Source: Saccharopolyspora_C sp047200635 (GTDB lineage: Bacteria; Actinomycetota; Actinomycetes; Mycobacteriales; Pseudonocardiaceae). Taken from it: 64,000 bases of DNA. Positions 51,377 through 61,200 of this stretch are shown one piece after another; within the stretch, counting starts at the first letter, position 1; each line of letters opens with the position of its first letter. Below the pieces are notes generated by a model. That model saw nothing but the letters and a program-made list of their open reading frames with translations. It ran no database searches and had not been told where the DNA came from. Where the stretch lies: positions 124,001-188,000 of the forward strand of contig NZ_JBJZOI010000003.1 in assembly GCF_047200635.1 (NCBI RefSeq), in the 5' to 3' direction. The position numbers were made by a program, and so were the translations under genes.

Positions 51377-52036
51377 ATGACCGATTCCGCGCGCGCCCTG
51401 CTGGACTCCGTACACCGGGAACTCGCTCCCCGCGAGGACGAGAACCGGCTGCTCCCGCTGCTGCGGGAGGGGTCGGCACCGGCCTGGGTGCTCGGGGCGC
51501 TGGCAGCCGAGGAATCCCGCATCGTGCCGTGCGACTGGCGCAGCTTCCTCACCCTCTCGGCGCGCGCCGCCGACCGGCCGACCCGGGAGTTCTTCGCCGG
51601 GCTCGCCGAGGGCGAGGGCGCCGCGCTGGGGGCGCTGCCGAAGCTCTCCGCGGCGCTGGGCTGGAGCGAGCAGGACGTGGCCGACTACCGCCCGAAGGCG
51701 GGTTGCCAGGCCTACCCGGCCTACATGTCCTGGCTGGCCCTGCACGCCGATCCGGGCGACGCGGCCGTCGCCATCGTGTCCAACTTCGCCGCCTTCGGCT
51801 CCTACTGCGCGGAGGTGGCGAGCGCCCTGCGCGCCCACTACGGGCTCACCGACGAGGACTGCGAGTTCTTCGACCTGTTCGGGACGCCGCAGCCCGGCGC
51901 TGCCGAGCGGGCCGAGGCCGCCGTGCAGGCCGGCCTCGACGCGGGCACCCTCACCGAGGGCCTGGCCCGGCGGTACGCCCACCTCTTCCAGGACTACGAG
52001 CTGATGTTCTGGAACACCCTGCCCGACAGCCTCTGA
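51377..52036 (+). CDS. TenA/PqqC-like (heme-oxygenase fold) protein
   Basis: 219 residues, all-alpha. The helix pattern (LPLLREGSAPAWVLGALAAEESRIVPCDWRSFLTLSARA, then TREFFAGLAEGEGAALGALPKLSAALG) fits the TenA/THI-4 and PqqC-like superfamily. A C-rich stretch DEDCEFFDLFG is near residue 158. Members are thiaminases or metal-dependent oxidases; no thiamine genes are nearby. The gene is convergent with the GGDEF/HD-GYP gene, only two bases separating their stops. Confidence 0.65.
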   Translation: MTDSARALLDSVHRELAPREDENRLLPLLREGSAPAWVLGALAAEESRIVPCDWRSFLTLSARAADRPTREFFAGLAEGEGAALGALPKLSAALGWSEQDVADYRPKAGCQAYPAYMSWLALHADPGDAAVAIVSNFAAFGSYCAEVASALRAHYGLTDEDCEFFDLFGTPQPGAAERAEAAVQAGLDAGTLTEGLARRYAHLFQDYELMFWNTLPDSL

Positions 52037-52038
52037 GC

Positions 52039-54132
52039 TCAGTCCGCGGCGGGCATCGTCGCGGACAGCGGGGGGAGGCGGTGGACGCGGCCCTCGGCGT
52101 GCAGCCGGAGGAAGGCGTCCACCACCTCGGGATCGAACTGGGTGCCCCGGCAGTCGCGCAGCTCCCGCAGCGCCTCCTCGACGGTGCGGGGGCGGCGGTA
52201 GGGGCGGTCGGCGAGCATGGTCGCCCAGGCATCGCAGACCGCGATGATCCGCGCCTCCCACCGGATCTGGTCGCCGCGCAACCCCAGCGGGTAGCCCTCG
52301 CCGTCCCAGCGCTCGTGGTGCTGGCGGACCACCTCGGCGATCTCGGCCAGTCCGCGCACCGGGCGCAGCAGCCGGTAGCCGTGATCCGGGTGGCTGCGCA
52401 GCAGCGCCCACTCGGACTCGTCGAGGGGAGCCGGCTTGGCCAGCACCTCCGGCGGGATCACGATCTTGCCCACGTCGTGCAGGCGGCCCGCGAGCTCGGC
52501 GCGGTGCACCGCCGCGGCGTCCCCGCCCATCGCCAGGCACACCACCCTCGCGTAGGCGCCGACCGCGCGCCCGTGCGAGTGCGAGGACAGCTCGCGGTCC
52601 ACCTGGTCGCTCAGCGAGTGCAGGTAGTTCAGGGCCGCCGCGTCGTCCGTCGCGGGCACCGCCACGGGCCGCTCGCCGACCGAGACGCGGTCCCGGCCCT
52701 CGGCCTTCGCCGCGTACAGCGCCCGGTCGGCGGCGGCCACCGTCTCCTCGGGATCGTCCTGCTGCCCGATCGCCGGCGCCGCGCCGACCGAGGTGGTGAC
52801 CGGCAGCCACGAGTCGTCGTCGATCCGCACCGGTTCGCGGGACACCGCCGTCCGCAACCGCTCGGCGATGACCGGCAGGTCGTCGAGGGCGACGTCGGCG
52901 GCCAGCAGCGCGAACTCCTCGCCGCCGTAACGGGCCAGCACGTCGCCCTCCCGCACGACCTCGCGCAACCGCGCGGCGATCTCCACCAGGACCCGGTCAC
53001 CTGCCGGGTGGCCGTAGCGGTCGTTGATGGACTTGAAGTGGTCGATGTCCACGATGAACACCGCGACCCGCGTCCGCGCCCTGCTGGCGCGGGCCAGCGC
53101 CTTCGGCAGTTCGAGCTCGAAGTACCGGCGGGTGTGCAGCCCCGTGAGCGAGTCGGTCACCGCGAGCCTGCGCTGCTCGCGGACCATCACGACCAGCCTG
53201 CCGAGGGTGAGCAGGAACAGCACCGCGCAGGCCACCGCGATCGCCTTCACGTGACCGGTGGACCCCCGCACGTTCTCCAGCAGCAGGATCCCGGGCGCGA
53301 TCAGCGAGGCCGCCGCGAGGACGGCCACTCGCGACGGGCTCAGGTTCAGCTCCCGCTCGGGTCCGGGCTGGGTGAGCGCGGCCATCGTCGGGTGCAGCCC
53401 GGCGGTGCCCAGCGCGATGTTGCCCGCCAACCACAGCGCGTCCAGGAAGTTGCCCGCGAAGTAGCTGTTGTCGATCCGCTGCAGCACGTAGATCGAGTCC
53501 GCGCCGAGGAACGCCAGCAGGTTCGCCACCAGCAGGAAGAACGACGGTGGCCGGGGCCCGGGATCCAGCAGCAGCCGCAGGCCCACCGCCAGCAGCGCCA
53601 GGTCCAGCACCGGGTAGGCGACGTAGGCGGCGGTCGCCAGCGCGGACTCCTCGGCGCTGATCAGCGGTTGCAGCAGGTAGAGCCAGGACAGCAGCGCCGC
53701 GGCCACCCCCAGCACCGTCGCGTCGATGAGGCTCAGCAGGTCGCGGCGCGGGGTGCGGGCCCGGATCAGCAGCAGGATCCCGGTGACGATGAGCGGGTAG
53801 TGCGCGAGGTACAGCACGTCGGCGACGAAGGGGAAGCGCGTGATGCCCAGCAGGTAGTGCGCGGTGTAGAAGCTCACGTCGGCGAGCGCGTACACGGCCT
53901 GACTGCCCGCGATGAGCAGCCACGGCAGCCGCTGCCGGGGCCGGTGCCTGCGCAGGCCGTACAGCAGCGCGGGCACGGCGGAGGCGCTGATCGCGCAGTA
54001 GAGCGCGATCCGCAGCGGGTTCGTCGCGCCGTTCTCCGGGATGGCGAAGTAGGCGGTGCCCACCACCGCGCAGATGACCAGGTAGACCGGCCACACGGGA
54101 TCACCGAACGTCCGCCGCACCGTACTGGTCAT
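52039..54132 (-). CDS. membrane-bound GGDEF / HD-GYP c-di-GMP protein
   Basis: 697 residues. Residues ~10-315 hold about ten hydrophobic helices. A diguanylate cyclase domain follows with GGEEF (403-407) and an intact allosteric I-site R-E-G-D (394-397). The C-terminal HD-GYP phosphodiesterase domain has HD at 552-553 (LHDVGK), HHERWDGEGYP (605-615) and RIIAVCDAWATM. Both enzyme halves look functional, so it could make or break c-di-GMP depending on the signal. ATG 54132, with GGCGGAAAGG upstream, is preferred over an upstream in-frame start. An ATCCACAGTGGACC motif lies ~200 bp upstream. Confidence 0.92.
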   Translation of the reverse strand: MTSTVRRTFGDPVWPVYLVICAVVGTAYFAIPENGATNPLRIALYCAISASAVPALLYGLRRHRPRQRLPWLLIAGSQAVYALADVSFYTAHYLLGITRFPFVADVLYLAHYPLIVTGILLLIRARTPRRDLLSLIDATVLGVAAALLSWLYLLQPLISAEESALATAAYVAYPVLDLALLAVGLRLLLDPGPRPPSFFLLVANLLAFLGADSIYVLQRIDNSYFAGNFLDALWLAGNIALGTAGLHPTMAALTQPGPERELNLSPSRVAVLAAASLIAPGILLLENVRGSTGHVKAIAVACAVLFLLTLGRLVVMVREQRRLAVTDSLTGLHTRRYFELELPKALARASRARTRVAVFIVDIDHFKSINDRYGHPAGDRVLVEIAARLREVVREGDVLARYGGEEFALLAADVALDDLPVIAERLRTAVSREPVRIDDDSWLPVTTSVGAAPAIGQQDDPEETVAAADRALYAAKAEGRDRVSVGERPVAVPATDDAAALNYLHSLSDQVDRELSSHSHGRAVGAYARVVCLAMGGDAAAVHRAELAGRLHDVGKIVIPPEVLAKPAPLDESEWALLRSHPDHGYRLLRPVRGLAEIAEVVRQHHERWDGEGYPLGLRGDQIRWEARIIAVCDAWATMLADRPYRRPRTVEEALRELRDCRGTQFDPEVVDAFLRLHAEGRVHRLPPLSATMPAAD

Positions 54133-54330
54133 CGGAGCCTTTCCGCCGGGGACACGACCGTAACGGCCGAGCGGCGGCCGCTGCCACGCCGTCGCGACCG
54201 GGCGCGGCGCGGATCCGCCGAAGATCGCCACCACCCTAGTGCGCTAGTACCGGGATGTCCGGCTGGTTGATCAGCTCGCACGCGGATCCGGAGCGCGGAT
54301 CGGCCGGGGAGCCAGCGCCGCCCGACATTG

Positions 54331-54344
54331 ATCCACAGTGGACC
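54331..54344. promoter_or_regulatory. ATCCACAGTGGACC motif upstream of the GGDEF/HD-GYP gene
   Basis: Identical to the 14-mer at 32422-32435 before the hopanoid operon. It lies in the 274-bp region between the GGDEF/HD-GYP start and the TetR stop. The core TCCAC-A-GTGGA is palindromic. Confidence 0.4.
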
Positions 54345-54406
54345 GTTGGGCGCAGCGGTGGGGAAACTCCTCACGAGGCCGCGGCGCCGGGTCCGCCGGG
54401 CCCGGA

Positions 54407-55009
54407 TCACCCGGCCAGCGCGGTCACCAGCTCGTCCAGGCCGGCACTGATCCGATCGAGGGACAGGCCGGCCACCTCCCGCTGGTAGCTCACCGCCACC
54501 GCGCTCAGCGGGGCCAGCAGCGCGTCCGCGAGCACCTGCGGATCACCGTGCGGCCGCACCTGGCGCAGCAGCTCCACCAGGTGCGCGCGGTGGGTCAGGT
54601 ACGCGCCGCTCGCGTAACGGGCGTGCGGACCGCTGGTCTCGGCGACCAGCAGCAGCCCCGACTGCTCGTCGACCCGCTCCAGCAGGGCCCGCAGGAACGC
54701 CCGGATCCGGGCCGCGGGTTCGGCGCCGGGCCCCAGCGGGGGAGGACCGGACAGGAACGCCTCCTGGAACTCCCGCTCCCGCTCGTCCAGCAGGGCGTAG
54801 GCGAGCCCGGCGCGATCGCCGAACCGCCGGTAGACGGTGCCGACGCCGACGCCCGCGGACTGGGCGACGTCCTCCATCGACAGCGACTCCACCCCGCGGG
54901 CCCGCACCATGCCCCGGGCCGCGTCCACGATCCGCCTGCGGTTGCGCGCGGCGTCGGAACGCTCGGCCTGCGCCCGCGGCACCGCGCACTCGGGTCGCCC
55001 CTCGCGCAT
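54407..55009 (-). CDS. TetR family transcriptional regulator
   Basis: 200 residues. The N-terminal HTH is standard (RRRIVDAARGMVRARGVESLSMEDVAQSAGVGVGTVYRRFGDRAGL), followed by a helical ligand-binding domain. ATG 55009 has GAGGGA upstream; the longer open frame is Arg-rich and not protein-like. No efflux or enzyme gene is directly divergent, so the target is not evident; it may act on the DUF2237 gene upstream or at a distance. Confidence 0.88.
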   Translation of the reverse strand: MREGRPECAVPRAQAERSDAARNRRRIVDAARGMVRARGVESLSMEDVAQSAGVGVGTVYRRFGDRAGLAYALLDEREREFQEAFLSGPPPLGPGAEPAARIRAFLRALLERVDEQSGLLLVAETSGPHARYASGAYLTHRAHLVELLRQVRPHGDPQVLADALLAPLSAVAVSYQREVAGLSLDRISAGLDELVTALAG

Positions 55010-55092
55010 CGCCAGTCCCTCCCTCGATCGGCTCCGGCCAGTCTTGCCGATGAGCGCGGGCCGGCCCAACCGCCCCGAGCGGAGCGGAGTGA

Positions 55093-55485
55093 TCAGGCGA
55101 GGGCGCTGGGGTCGGCGGGCACGTCCACCGCGTGCTCCCGCAGCGCGCTGAGCGGGACGACCTCGATCGCCTTCGCGTGGGTGGCGGCCAGCAGCACCGG
55201 GGGCGCCGCGCCGGCCGAGTAGGCCTCCAGCCAGCGCGACGCGCACACGCACCAGCGGTCGCCGGGTTGCAACCCCGCGAAGTCGTGCTCGGGGCGGGGC
55301 GTCACCAGGTCGTTGCCCGTCTCCTGCTGGTGCACGAGGAACTCCGTGGAGACCACGGCGCACACCGTGTGCCCGCCCACGTCCTCCGGGCCGGTCGTGC
55401 AGCAGCCGTCGCGGTGGAAACCGGTGAGCGGGTCGGTGCCGCAGGGCTCCAGCTCGCCACCGAGAACGTTGCGATCGGTCGTCAT
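55093..55485 (-). CDS. DUF2237 family protein
   Basis: 130 residues matching DUF2237 over its length: NVLGGELEPCGTDPLTGFHRDGCCTTGPEDVGGHTVCAVVS, FLVHQQETGNDLVTPRPEHDFAGLQPGDRWCVCASRW, and PPVLLAATHAKAIEVVPLSAL. The conserved Cys, His and Asp residues suggest a small metal- or thiol-dependent protein, but no function is established. It lies 83 bases upstream of the TetR gene on the same strand and may share its transcript. Confidence 0.85.
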   Translation of the reverse strand: MTTDRNVLGGELEPCGTDPLTGFHRDGCCTTGPEDVGGHTVCAVVSTEFLVHQQETGNDLVTPRPEHDFAGLQPGDRWCVCASRWLEAYSAGAAPPVLLAATHAKAIEVVPLSALREHAVDVPADPSALA

Positions 55486-55599
55486 GAGGGCACCTTCACT
55501 CGCACCTGTACGCGTGTGCGGTCCGGCGGCCCGAGGTCTCAGGCCCCGGATCCGGCGCGGCTCCAGTGTGGCGAGAACGGCCCGCGCCGTCCAGTGCGC

Positions 55600-56343
55600 T
55601 CACCGGGGCATCCGCCGCCAGACCGAGCGCGGCGCGTAGCGCAGCACCCCGAACAGCACGCGCAGCGCGAACGGGACCCAGACCTCGACCCGGCCGCGCC
55701 GCAGCGCTCGCGCCGCCGCGTCCGCGACCTGACCGGGGGTGCTGGAGAACGGGGCGGGCGACATGCCCTCGGTCATCCGGCCGATCACGAAGCCCGGCCG
55801 CACGATCAGCAGCCGCACCCCGGTGCCCGCGAGGGAGTCGGCGAGACCGGAGGCGAACCCGTCCAGCCCGGCCTTGGCCGAGCCGTACACGTAGTTGGCC
55901 CGCCGCACCCGCACCCCCGCCACCGAGGAGAAGACCACCAGCCGGCCGTGCCCTTGCGCGCGCAGCGACCGCGCGAGGTGGGTGAGCACCGCGACGTGCG
56001 CGACGTAGTCGGTGTGCACGATTGCCACCGCGTGCTCCGCGTCGCGCTCGGCGAGCTCCTGGTCGCCGAGCATCCCGAAGGACACGATCACGTCGTCCAG
56101 CGCGCCGTGGCGCGCGATCACCTCGTCGAGCACCGCGCGGTGCGAACCGAGGTCGTCGGCGTCGAACTCGACCCGGTCCACGTCCGCCGCGCCGGCTTCC
56201 CGCAGCCGCTGCTCCTGCTCGTCGAGGTCGTGGCAGCGCCGGGCGGCCAGCACCACCGTGCGGCGGCCCGCACCCACCAGGCGGGCGGCCAGTTCGACAC
56301 CGATCTCGCTGCGGCCGCCGAGGACCAGCACCGTTGAGCTCAT
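55600..56343 (-). CDS. SDR similar to decaprenylphosphoryl-2-keto-ribose reductase (DprE2-like)
   Basis: 247 residues. The N-terminal cofactor loop is LVLGGRSEIGVELA, then VSFGMLGDQE, FSSVAGVRVRRANYVYGSAKAGLDGF with Ser and Y-x3-K, and the C-terminal VWVPFALRVLFGVLRYAPRSVWRRMPR. This is the pattern of DprE2, the second enzyme in making decaprenyl-phospho-arabinose for cell-wall arabinan. No dprE1 gene is in the window, so a DprE2 homologue acting elsewhere is possible. Stop-to-start distance to the next upstream gene is short. Confidence 0.78.
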   Translation of the reverse strand: MSSTVLVLGGRSEIGVELAARLVGAGRRTVVLAARRCHDLDEQEQRLREAGAADVDRVEFDADDLGSHRAVLDEVIARHGALDDVIVSFGMLGDQELAERDAEHAVAIVHTDYVAHVAVLTHLARSLRAQGHGRLVVFSSVAGVRVRRANYVYGSAKAGLDGFASGLADSLAGTGVRLLIVRPGFVIGRMTEGMSPAPFSSTPGQVADAAARALRRGRVEVWVPFALRVLFGVLRYAPRSVWRRMPR

Positions 56344-56367
56344 GGGCGACCAGTCTGCCCGAGGCGG

Positions 56368-58092
56368 TCAGCGAACCCCCGGCGAGGGGGCCAGCCTGCC
56401 GAGGCAGAACGCCACGACCTTCTCCCGCAGCGCGCGGCGGCCCACCGAGGCCACCGGCTCGTGCTCCGCGTCGAACTCGACGTAGTGCAACCAGGGGTTC
56501 GCGGCCTCCGGCCCGTCCAGCGCGCGGCGCAGCGCCCGCGCCCGCTCGACGGGAACGACCTCGTCCCGAGTTCCGTGCGCCAGCAGCACCGGGGCGGTGT
56601 TGGCCGGTGCGGTCAGGCCGAGTTCGTCGGCGTCGCCCAGCAGCGGGGCCAGCGCCGCGCAGCCCGACCACAACCCCGGTGTGCTGCCCGCGGCCTGCAG
56701 GCCGAGCAGGCCACCGTGCCCACCGCCGAGCAGCACCGGCCCCGGCAGGCTCGGCCGCTGCGACCGGAGGTGGTGGCCCAGGGAGATCACCCCGGCCAGG
56801 TCGGGCCCGCCCCAGCGCCCGTCCTCCCCGCGCCGGTTCGGCGCGATGACCGCGACGCCCACCGCTGCGAGGTCCTGGAACAACGGGTGGAACTCCCAGC
56901 GCCACAGCTCGCCCGCGACGTGGTGCAGGGCGAGCACCACGTGCTCGCAGGACCGCCACTGCGCGCCGCCGTAGACGATGGCTTCGACGCCACCGCCGAG
57001 GCGCAGCAGATCGGCCGAGGCCCACGGCGGCAGCTCCGGGCGGGTGTCCTCGGGCAGCGGGGAGCAGGACCCGTTCGGCGCGACCGTCACCAGCGTCGAC
57101 GGCCGCGCGGGCGAGGAGAACGGCACCCGCGCGGTGCGGCCGTGCAGGTGCGCCCGGTCTCCGATTCGCCCCGGGGGCAGCGTCAGCGCGGCGAGCCGGT
57201 CCTCGCGCGGCGAGTACAGGTCCAGCGCCGACAGGGCGCCCGACTCCCGCCGCAGCAGCACCCGCTGCCCGCTCTCGTCCACGGTCAGCGGCACGTGGGT
57301 GGAGCACAGCCGCTCCGGGAACCGCACGCTGCCCGCGCCGTCGAGCAGCACCCAGCCCACCCGGTCGGCCCCGGGCGAGGTGGAGCGCACCAGCAGCAGC
57401 TTGGACCGCTGGTGGTGCAGCAGGATCCGGTCGTCGCTGGCGGGCGACATGGAGAACAGCGGCTGCCAGGAACCGCGCCGCAGATCGGCCAGCACCCCTT
57501 CCACGGCGTGTCCCGGCCGGGAGAGGTTGAGCGCCAGCAGATCCGCGTCGGTGTCGAGCCACACACCCCCCGTGGCGGCGCCGGGCAGCCGCACGAGTGG
57601 CTCGACACCGGGCGGGCCGTCGGTGAGACGCCAGACGGCCGTCCGCTCCTGGTCCTCGCGGGCGACCAGGAAGCCCAGTTGCGCCACCGAGGGGCTCGGC
57701 AGCAGGTACCCGTCCGCGGCGCGCACCTGTCCGACGAGGTGGCCGCGCGGCGCGGACGGGTCGATCAGTTCCAGTTCGGCGAGACCGCCCCGGTCGGTGA
57801 GCACCAGCACCCGGCCGTCACCGAGCGGCAGCAGCCGCGCGCCCGGGTCGACCACCGCGTTCTGGTGGATGAGCTCCGGCCCGGAGGCGCGGACCTTGCC
57901 CGGCAGCTGGCCGAAGCGTCGGGCGCGCAGCGCGTGCGGCCGCGTCCCGCGCGGCGCGAAGGACCACAGCTCCAAGGTGGAGACCTCGGCGCTGGTGCGG
58001 ATGCAGGCGACCTCCCGGCCATCCGGGCAGAAGCCGAAGTTCGACCGGGTCACGGCCGAGGTGGCCGGCCTGATCGGTGCGGGCGCGCTCAT
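56368..58092 (-). CDS. S9-type alpha/beta hydrolase with a missing nucleophile
   Basis: 574 residues. Residues ~10-330 give repeated beta-propeller-like blades (FGFCPDGREVACIRTSAEVSTLELW, WLDTDADLLALNLSRPG, LHHQRSKLLLVRSTSPGADRVGW), and ~360-574 is the hydrolase domain of the prolyl oligopeptidase family. The catalytic Asp region (HGTRDEVVPVERA) and His (FDAEHEPVAS) are present. The nucleophile elbow, usually G-x-S-x-G-G, reads G-G-G-H-G-G (456-461), with Gly at the Ser position 458. It is thus probably inactive as a peptidase. It is transcribed in the same direction as the SARP regulator gene that precedes it (111-bp gap). Confidence 0.85.
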   Translation of the reverse strand: MSAPAPIRPATSAVTRSNFGFCPDGREVACIRTSAEVSTLELWSFAPRGTRPHALRARRFGQLPGKVRASGPELIHQNAVVDPGARLLPLGDGRVLVLTDRGGLAELELIDPSAPRGHLVGQVRAADGYLLPSPSVAQLGFLVAREDQERTAVWRLTDGPPGVEPLVRLPGAATGGVWLDTDADLLALNLSRPGHAVEGVLADLRRGSWQPLFSMSPASDDRILLHHQRSKLLLVRSTSPGADRVGWVLLDGAGSVRFPERLCSTHVPLTVDESGQRVLLRRESGALSALDLYSPREDRLAALTLPPGRIGDRAHLHGRTARVPFSSPARPSTLVTVAPNGSCSPLPEDTRPELPPWASADLLRLGGGVEAIVYGGAQWRSCEHVVLALHHVAGELWRWEFHPLFQDLAAVGVAVIAPNRRGEDGRWGGPDLAGVISLGHHLRSQRPSLPGPVLLGGGHGGLLGLQAAGSTPGLWSGCAALAPLLGDADELGLTAPANTAPVLLAHGTRDEVVPVERARALRRALDGPEAANPWLHYVEFDAEHEPVASVGRRALREKVVAFCLGRLAPSPGVR

Positions 58093-58203
58093 GGGCGCCC
58101 CGGAAGGGCGGGATGCACCCCACGAGCCTAGGAATGCGCAGTTCAGGGTGCTTTAGCGTTGCCTTAGAGACAGGCCCAGACTCCCCCGTACCGGGGAAAT
58201 TCC

Positions 58204-61200
58204 TCACTCGGCGGTGTCGTCGCAGCGGCGCAGCGCGGGGACCTCGGGAAACGGGCGGGGGCTGACCGAGATCTCCCGCATCCGCTCGCGGTAGAGCTCG
58301 TAACGGCGGCGGGCCTCGCCGAACCGCTCGGCTCGCAGCAGGGTGCCCACCAGGTCCAGGTGGGCCTCCTCGTCGTAGCGGTCGTCGCGCAGCAGGCGGA
58401 GCGCGAACCGGGCGACCCGGTCCACGTCGCCCGCTGCCCGCAGCCGCCGCAGCAGGGCCCGCAGCACCGCGGCGTGCGTGGTGCGCAGCTCGTCGGCCAG
58501 CGCGTCCGCCCACCCGTGGTACGGGTCGTCCTCCAGGAGGTCTCCGGTGTAGGCGGCCGCGGCGTCCAGCAGCCCGTCGAGAGCGCCGGGCAGCTCCCCG
58601 CGGTCGGCCGCCAGCGCCCGGTCCGCCTGGGCCAGGAAGGACTCGACGTCCACCCGCACGTGCCTCGGGTCGAGACCGATGGTGCCCGCCTCGCTGGTGA
58701 GCAGCACCGAGCCCGGTACCGGGCCGGGGAGGGCGAGCACGTCGCGCACCGTGGACAGCAGCACCGAGAGCCGGTTGCCCGCGCGCGTCGGATCGGTCTC
58801 GGGCCACAGCAGTTCCATCAGCTCCTCGCGGCGCACCGGGCGGCGCTTGACCACGAGGATCTTGAGCAGCTCGCGGGCCTTGCGGGACTGCCAGGCCGCG
58901 CGCGGCACCGGTACTCCGGCGTGCTCGATGCGGAACACGCCCAGCGCCCGCAGGGTGACCGGGGGCGCCAGCCGCGCCACGGCGGCCAGCGGTCCGGCCG
59001 CGGCGCGCGCGTCGGGGGAGGTGCCGTGTTCGCGCAGGGTGCGTTCGGCGAGCTCGGCGCTCGCCGAGGAACCGCGCACCGGACCGAGGCGGTGCCGCAG
59101 CAGCACGGCCTGGGCCTCCTCGATGGCGAAGCCGCCGTCCCGCCAGATCTGCACCGCCTCGTCGAGCGCCGGGCCGTGGTCCAGCGGATCCGGGGAGGTG
59201 ACCGCCCCGAGCGCGAGCGCCTCCGCCAAGCCGGGCTCGTCGCCCCGGGAACGAGCCTGCCCGGCAGCCAGCGCCGCGTCGGCCGCGGCGCCTTCCCGGT
59301 CGCCGGACTCCCAGGCGATCCAGCCCCGGGTGAGCAGCGCCCGCACCTCGTGCAGGCGTTCGCCGAGGTCCACCGCGCGCTGCGCGAGCGACCGTGCCTG
59401 CTCCGGGTCGTCCACGGCGCGCACCCGGGCGAGACCGATCAGCGCGGCCCCGGTGCCCAGCACCTCGCAGCCCGACTCGGACAGCGCCAGCGCCTCCTCG
59501 TAGGCCGATCGGGCGCGTTCGAGCCGACCGCGCCGCCGGTGCACGTCGCCGCGCACGCACAGCGGCCAGGCCAGGAAGCCGGTGCCGAAGCGGCCGAAGG
59601 TCTCGCAGGCGCCGTCGACCGCGACCGAGGCCTCGTCGAAGCGTCCGAGCCGGGTCAGGGCGTCGCCGCGCTGGGTGAGGGCGTGCGCGCGCAGCAGCGA
59701 ATCGCCGTGCTGCTCCGCGATCCGCAGCGCCGCGTCGGCCTGCCCCAGCGCCGAGGCCGGATCGCCCGCCGCCGTGCGGTGCAGGGCGCGCAGCGCGTGC
59801 GACCTGCCGAGTTGCCCGGCAGGGGCGTCCTCGACGGCGGCGAACCAGGCGGACCGGGCCTCCCGCTGATCACCCAGCGCCTCGGCGAGCACCGCGCGGG
59901 CGAGACGGGCCGCGGCCGTGGCGGCCGACCCGGGCGGGCAGTCCGCGGCGCACTCCTCGGAGCGCCGTGCCGCCGACCGGCCCGCCGCGAGGTCGCCGAG
60001 CAGCCGGTGCGCGAGCGCGGCGGCGGCGAACAACCGGGCCCGCTCGGCCGCGTCGCCGGGGCCGTCCTCGGCGGTGGCGCAGGCGGCGAGCGCCGCCTCG
60101 AGCTCGGCCCTGGCCAGCGCGTCCTCGGCGATCCTCCAGCCGAGGCCGGGATCGGACCGCGAGCCGGCCCGCCGCCAGCACGCGGCGGCTTCCGGCCAGC
60201 GCCCCCGCAGCCGGTGCGCCCGGCCGAGCACGCGGGCGACGCGCTCCCCGCCGGCGGAGCCGAGCACGGTGGCCGCGTCGAGCACCACGTCCACGTGCCC
60301 CTCGTCGAGCAGCCGGTCGCCCGCCTCGGCGAGCAGGTCCGCGCAGCGGCCGGCTTCGCGGGCCGCGACCAGGTGCCGCAGCGCCCGCTCCGGCCTGCCC
60401 GCTCGCCGCTGCTCCTCGGCGGCCTGCCGGTGCAGCCCGGTGCGGAGCTCCGGGGTGACGGCCCGGGGCGCCGCGAAGAACTCGGCCAGCGGCGGCACCA
60501 GCGCCCACCGGCCGGTGTCCCCGGGCCGCAGCAGACCGCGGCGGGCGAGGTCGAGGAAGGTGCTCCCGGTGTCCTCCTCCGGGGCGGTCTCCCCGAGCAC
60601 CGCCAGCCGGTGCAGCGCGTGCCGGGAGGGCTCCGGTTCCCGGTCGAGGACCTCTTCGGCCAGGTAGGGGTGGAAGCGGGCCGCGGGCGGGATCCCGCTG
60701 CGGCGCTGCTCGGGCACCGAGCGCAGCGAGTCGATCGCCCGGCAGACCGCCGCGGGCCAGCCGCCGGTGTGCGCGCTGAGCTCCTGGGCGAGGGTGCGGT
60801 CGGCCTCGCCGAGCAGCAGCCCGGCCAGCTCGGCGATCTCCTCGGCGCTGAACGCCAGCATCCCGGCGTCGATCTCGCTGACCTTGCCCTGCCCGCGCAG
60901 CCGCTCCAGGGAGAACGGGGGTTCCTGCCGGGACAGCAGGACCAGCCGCAGCCGGGGTGGCGCGGTGCGGCAGAGGTCGGCCAGCAGCGCGGTCGCGTGC
61001 TCCCCGCACTCGTGCAGATCGTCGACGACGAGGTGCAGGTCCAGCGGCAGCCCCCGCAACCAGGAGCAGAGCGCGTCGCGATCCGCTGCTGGCGCGGGAT
61101 CGGACAGGTGGGGAGCGGCGGCCTCGCGCAAGGCCGTCAGCAGGCGGCCCGCGTCATCCCCGGAGCCCTCCGGGGCCCACCAGGTCGTGACGGTGCCGGC

